Shown here in pieces: positions 60,864 through 64,000 of a stretch of 64,000 nt of DNA. Both the position numbers and the translations under genes were made by a program. Each line of letters begins with the position of its first letter. The first letter of the stretch is position 1. The notes below the pieces were generated by a model. The model was given only the letters and a program-made list of their open reading frames with translations, was not told the DNA's origin and did no database searches. This DNA is from DATFJT01 sp965230755 (GTDB lineage Bacteria > Bacteroidota > Bacteroidia > Chitinophagales > Saprospiraceae): contig CBDDLT010000015.1 of the NCBI GenBank assembly GCA_965230755.1, positions 186,001 through 250,000 on the forward strand, given 5' to 3'.

Positions 60864-61231
60864 AATTGTAATATTTAGAAATGAAGCGTTAATTTGTTTG
60901 TAGGCCTAATCATCTATAGATGCCGACAATATAAAAGAAAAGAAATCACAAAGTCAATATTATATTCTGTTTTTTTGACTTCAAGTGAAATAAAGAATAT
61001 AACTTTCGTATAACTTTCAGAACAATATAGGGAAAGCGCTCATATAACGAGTATCAAAAACCACACCAAAATTAGCCTGATAGCGAACAACTATTCTTAG
61101 AAATTTGGAAGAATAGGAAAATTGAAAACGATATGTGGCCTATTCGATATTAGAACATAGATCATTGAAATAGCTCAACGATTGGAGCCAAATTAGTATC
61201 AAAAATGATTCTTTTTAAAAAAGATACCTCT
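60864..61231. other. Intergenic region upstream of the T9SS cargo gene
   Basis: About 370 AT-rich bases without a gene. It contains ATAACTTTC twice in tandem (60999-61007 and 61010-61018, 11-base period, one helical turn), the only ordered feature I see. No complete promoter was recognised. Confidence 0.5.
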
Positions 61232-61726
61232 TTACCAATATCTATAAACATCATGCTTACCAAAGTCCAATAAGTCGATGGTTTTATCGTAGCGAGCACC
61301 TAAATGCTCCGCAAGTTTTATAGAACTCTCATTGCTTGGATCAATATAGCTCACCAAAGATTTAAGTTTTATTGTCTTTTGGGCAAATTCCCTAGCTGCA
61401 GTTCCCGCTTCTATTCCGTAACCCTTACCCTGAGCTTGTGGCAACAACCAATAACCCAGCTCAGGTTCCGGCCAAGGATCCGAATTCCATAAACCAATCG
61501 TACCAATTAGGCTTTTGGTATCCTTATCGTCGACGGCCAAATAGGAAAATCCCTTGAGTTCATAATGCCCTATATAGGTCGCCATTAATCTCCATGCCTC
61601 TTCCCTTGTTTTTACACCTCCAACATATTTAGCAGTATTTTCTCTACTGAAAAAAGATGCTATCGTTTCAAAATCACTGCGATTCCATTGTCGAAATATT
61701 AATCTTTCTGTTTCCAGTCCTATCAT
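61232..61726 (-). CDS. GNAT-family N-acetyltransferase (RimJ/RimL type)
   Basis: A 164-residue GNAT enzyme. ETERLIFRQW (about 4-13) is the family's first strand, then IGTIGLWNSDPWPEPELGYWLLPQAQGKGYG includes the acetyl-CoA pyrophosphate loop QGKGYG (about 99-104) and IDPSNESSIKLAEHLGAR the C-terminal part. RimJ/RimL-like GNATs acetylate protein N-termini, small molecules or antibiotics; the substrate is unknown. Monocistronic. Confidence 0.92.
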   Translation of the reverse strand: MIGLETERLIFRQWNRSDFETIASFFSRENTAKYVGGVKTREEAWRLMATYIGHYELKGFSYLAVDDKDTKSLIGTIGLWNSDPWPEPELGYWLLPQAQGKGYGIEAGTAAREFAQKTIKLKSLVSYIDPSNESSIKLAEHLGARYDKTIDLLDFGKHDVYRYW

Positions 61727-61808
61727 ACTCCTATGTTAATTCCTGTCTGGATTGTAATTCTATCGTATAAAAGTAAAAATTTCTATGTGCAGATTTATGA
61801 AATAGAAA

Positions 61809-62604
61809 CTAAAACAATTCAGCTATTCGAGGCATCCACATATTTATTGTGGCTATCACTATTCCCAGTCCCATAAACATTGTCGAAATAAAGATGACTG
61901 CAGCAGTTCTCATCTGAATTGATTCATTTTTTTGTGCATGCAGATACAATTCTACAATGAGTAAAGGAATGATAAATGAGCCAAAGGACCAAAAGTCGAA
62001 AAAATACTTCCATTCGAACCCCAGCATGTGTTCGATAAAAAACCAGGCATTGTACCCTACCCTTAAAAACCACACACCACTGGCTACAACAAATAGGCGG
62101 AGGGCAAACTTTTGATGCATGGGAATTCTACGTTTTCTGGCATGATTCACAGTGAGTAAGGCGAACAGCACTATTAAAGTGGCCTCAATACTTATGGCTA
62201 TATTCTGATATATATTGCCAAATGATGGCATGGGCCGTGTCCATATAAGGTACAATCCTCCTACGGCAGCAAAAAAGACAAAGATCAAATAAGTTCGTCC
62301 CAACCACCGATGAAACCTGGGAAATTGTTTTCGAATTTGAGGCACTAACTGCAGCGGACCACCGCCTATAATGACAATGGCTGTAATAAGATGAATGGCC
62401 AAAATAATATTACCCAATTGGTCGCCTTCTATATAACCGTTGGGCATATGGGTTTCTCCCATCCCTGGCAATCCTCTATTGATGAGTTTAGAACCATGGT
62501 ATACGGCTATATATGCGGCAAAGATCCATTGACCTACTAGTGTAAAAAATGAACCAAAATTTTGCCGTTCTATCCAATATTTTTCCGGAGTCCAACATTT
62601 TCAT
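61809..62604 (-). CDS. DUF2306 membrane protein, N-terminus in another frame (frameshift near 62600)
   Basis: The uninterrupted frame gives 220 residues from a TTG at 62471 (PGMGETHMPNG) with about six membrane helices and the DUF2306 pattern ILAIHLITAIVIIGGGPLQL and HRWLGRTYL. That frame stays open upstream to a TGA at about 62603, giving CWTPEKYWIERQNFGSFF and a further membrane helix TLVGQWIFAAYIAVYHG, but has no start codon there. An ATG at 62604 is one base out of phase: deleting one A from AAAA at 62598-62601 joins it in frame (MKCWTPEKYW), giving about 264 residues, normal for the family. Function of DUF2306 is unknown. Confidence 0.78.
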
Positions 62605-62780
62605 TGTTATGTAAGATTGATAATTTTACCTCAAAATCAATCAAATCGAACGTTGCCTCAAGTTTAATTTGTGAAATGGACGGTACCATCTGCAAAACTC
62701 TAATTATCCACTTTGAAACATGAAGTAAACTCTATCGGATAAGACGCCTGGATTTGCAATTCCAATAAATGTAGATCGCT

Positions 62781-63473
62781 TTACTCATTACCAATTCTCT
62801 TCAACAGATCTTCCTTGTAGGTAGCGGAAATTGGAATTAATCGATCAGCAATTTTAATTCTATTGCGCTCGATACTTTCAATTTTATTCAAAGCAACCAT
62901 GTAGGATTTGTGCACTCTGCTAATCATTTTCGCTGGTATAACTTGCTCCAACTCTTTGAAGTTTTGCAAGGTCATAATCCGCTTATAAATGGTATGTATT
63001 CTTCTGTAATCTCTCATTCCTTCTATATACAGAATATCATCCAATATCACTTTCTCTAAGCAATTTCCCGTTTTGACAAAAATGTATTCTTTAGTGGATG
63101 GGATTGAAGACTTGGATAAATTCTCATAAGCTTTGTTCACCGCAGCTAAAAACCGAGTGAAGGTATAAGGCTTCAGGAGATAATCCGTGATATTTAATTC
63201 ATAACCTTTTAAGGCATATTCCTGATAAGCTGTGGTGAATATCACTTGACTCTGAATGTTACTGCTTTCCAAAAGTTCTAATCCGGTCAGCTCATCCATT
63301 TTAATATCCAGAAAAAGAAGATCAACTTGATGGCTTTTTAAGTGAGCCAAACCGTCTAGCGCATTATCGAAGGTGCCTGCAAGGTTTAAAAAGGGGATTC
63401 TTTCGACAAAATTCTTTGTCCGTTCTAGTGCAAGAGGTTCATCTTCTATAATGATACAGTTATACTTTTTCAT
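62781..63473 (-). CDS. LytTR-type response regulator
   Basis: A 230-residue response regulator. The receiver (1-120) has acidic pocket E10-D11, phosphoacceptor D56 in LLFLDIKMD, T80 of TTAYQEYA and K102 of LLKPY. The LytTR DNA-binding domain (about 130-230) starts with YIFVKTGNCLEKV and includes YIEGMRDYRRIHT. It is the output partner of the histidine kinase whose gene starts upstream and overlaps its start by 14 bases. Targets unknown; LytTR regulators often control envelope genes. Confidence 0.93.
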   Translation of the reverse strand: MKKYNCIIIEDEPLALERTKNFVERIPFLNLAGTFDNALDGLAHLKSHQVDLLFLDIKMDELTGLELLESSNIQSQVIFTTAYQEYALKGYELNITDYLLKPYTFTRFLAAVNKAYENLSKSSIPSTKEYIFVKTGNCLEKVILDDILYIEGMRDYRRIHTIYKRIMTLQNFKELEQVIPAKMISRVHKSYMVALNKIESIERNRIKIADRLIPISATYKEDLLKRIGNE

Positions 63474-64000
63474 TGGACACCGTTAAATGAACTCGATATT
63501 CGTCATGATCCTTATTGATCATCAAAGTATGATTTTCAGGATAAATTAGTTCGAGTCGTTTTTGAATCAAGTCATTGCCCAACCCCAGGCTATCTCTACC
63601 CTTTTCTTGGAAGGGACTAAACTTGTTCACACATAGTAGGCCTATTCCATCCTGTGATATATTTATTTCAATAGTGATGGCATTTTCGATTTTCTTATTG
63701 TTCGAATGTTTGAATGCATTCTCAATAAATGGGATAAAAATCATAGGAGCAATTGACTTGCCTCCCGGATCACCTATGATCTGATAAGAGACGTAATTGG
63801 CGTTGGAGGTTCTTATTTTTTGAAGTTCTATGTATTTTTCGATGTAAGCCAATTCACTGGTCAGCGGTATTTTATCCGTTTTGGTGTCGAATAGCATAAA
63901 ACGCATAATGTCAGATAGCTTATTCAAATAGTCCGACGCTTCTTCCGGATCTCTTAATATTAGAACATCGATATTATTGATCGTATTAAATAAAAAATGC
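63460..64000 (-). CDS. LytS-type sensor histidine kinase, C-terminal part, cut by window edge
   Basis: The frame runs unbroken from the right edge to the stop at 63460 (about 180 residues seen). At the edge it reads HFLFNTINNIDVLILRDPEEA, so the phosphoacceptor histidine codon is at 63997-63999. The ATPase half has N-box PMIFIPFIENAFKHS and G-box SLGLGNDLIQKRL. The frame's inner TTG at 63927 is not the true start. The sensor part lies outside the window. It pairs with the LytTR regulator downstream, overlapping by 14 bases. Confidence 0.93.
   Translation of the reverse strand, partial: HFLFNTINNIDVLILRDPEEASDYLNKLSDIMRFMLFDTKTDKIPLTSELAYIEKYIELQKIRTSNANYVSYQIIGDPGGKSIAPMIFIPFIENAFKHSNNKKIENAITIEINISQDGIGLLCVNKFSPFQEKGRDSLGLGNDLIQKRLELIYPENHTLMINKDHDEYRVHLTVSNEKV

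Noticed and set aside
1..64000. CRISPR arrays, rRNA genes, phage structural genes, toxin-antitoxin pairs
   Set aside because: I saw no regularly spaced repeats, rRNA-like blocks or matching protein motifs anywhere in the window.

Overview
This is a moderately AT-rich chromosomal window from a Bacteroidota bacterium. I lean towards a marine Saprospiria-type organism, but that is inference. The phylum evidence is direct: type IX secretion system (T9SS) C-terminal sorting domains of both type A and type B, a PorP/SprF-family outer-membrane protein, an ECF sigma/FecR/TonB-receptor triad with an STN domain, many short lipoprotein signals, and promoter elements of the TAnnTTTG form, seen best in front of tRNA-Arg.

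Layout. 0-4.7 kb: start of ribB (cut by the left edge), a two-glycosyltransferase operon, and a LolD-type ATPase overlapping a DUF389 membrane protein. 4.7-11.5 kb: ECF sigma, FecR anti-sigma and STN-TonB receptor on the minus strand, divergent from an M43 zinc-protease lipoprotein. 11.5-13.6 kb: an IS200-type insertion sequence and a DUF937-OmpA protein. 13.9-16.5 kb: a three-gene operon best read as PlcP-BtaA-BtaB, converting phospholipid to betaine lipid. 17-22.7 kb: PorP/SprF, an M43 protease and a 1283-residue PKD adhesin with a type B sorting domain. 22.9-31.9 kb: housekeeping genes (dihydroorotase, CCA-adding enzyme, tRNA-dihydrouridine synthase, NhaD antiporter) and a PspA-like membrane pair. 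32-37.3 kb: a 51-residue membrane protein, a DUF4397 T9SS cargo, tRNA-Arg(TCT), a gene-poor stretch, a lipoprotein, a 194-bp internally deleted relic of the same IS family, and an MBL hydrolase. 37.3-41.6 kb: S41 protease, esterase, outer-membrane protein and LVIVD lipoprotein on one strand.

41.7-51.3 kb is the most unusual region. It has two paralogous secreted M48-like metalloproteases (one carrying eight DxDxDG repeats), a secreted caspase-TPR protein interrupted by a frameshift at a T6 run, a CHASE2 membrane protein, a FecR-like exported protein and another exported protein. Four of these form a tight operon. I propose them as one cell-envelope protease/sensor system.

51.5-64 kb: ung, DUF423, a hydrolase, folK-dNK-RlmI-like operon, a vanadium-haloperoxidase-like lipoprotein, tRNA-Pro(GGG), a T9SS cargo, an acetyltransferase, a DUF2306 membrane protein whose true N-terminus lies in another frame, and a LytTR response regulator with a LytS-type kinase cut by the right edge. 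Site coordinates read by hand may be off by one base.
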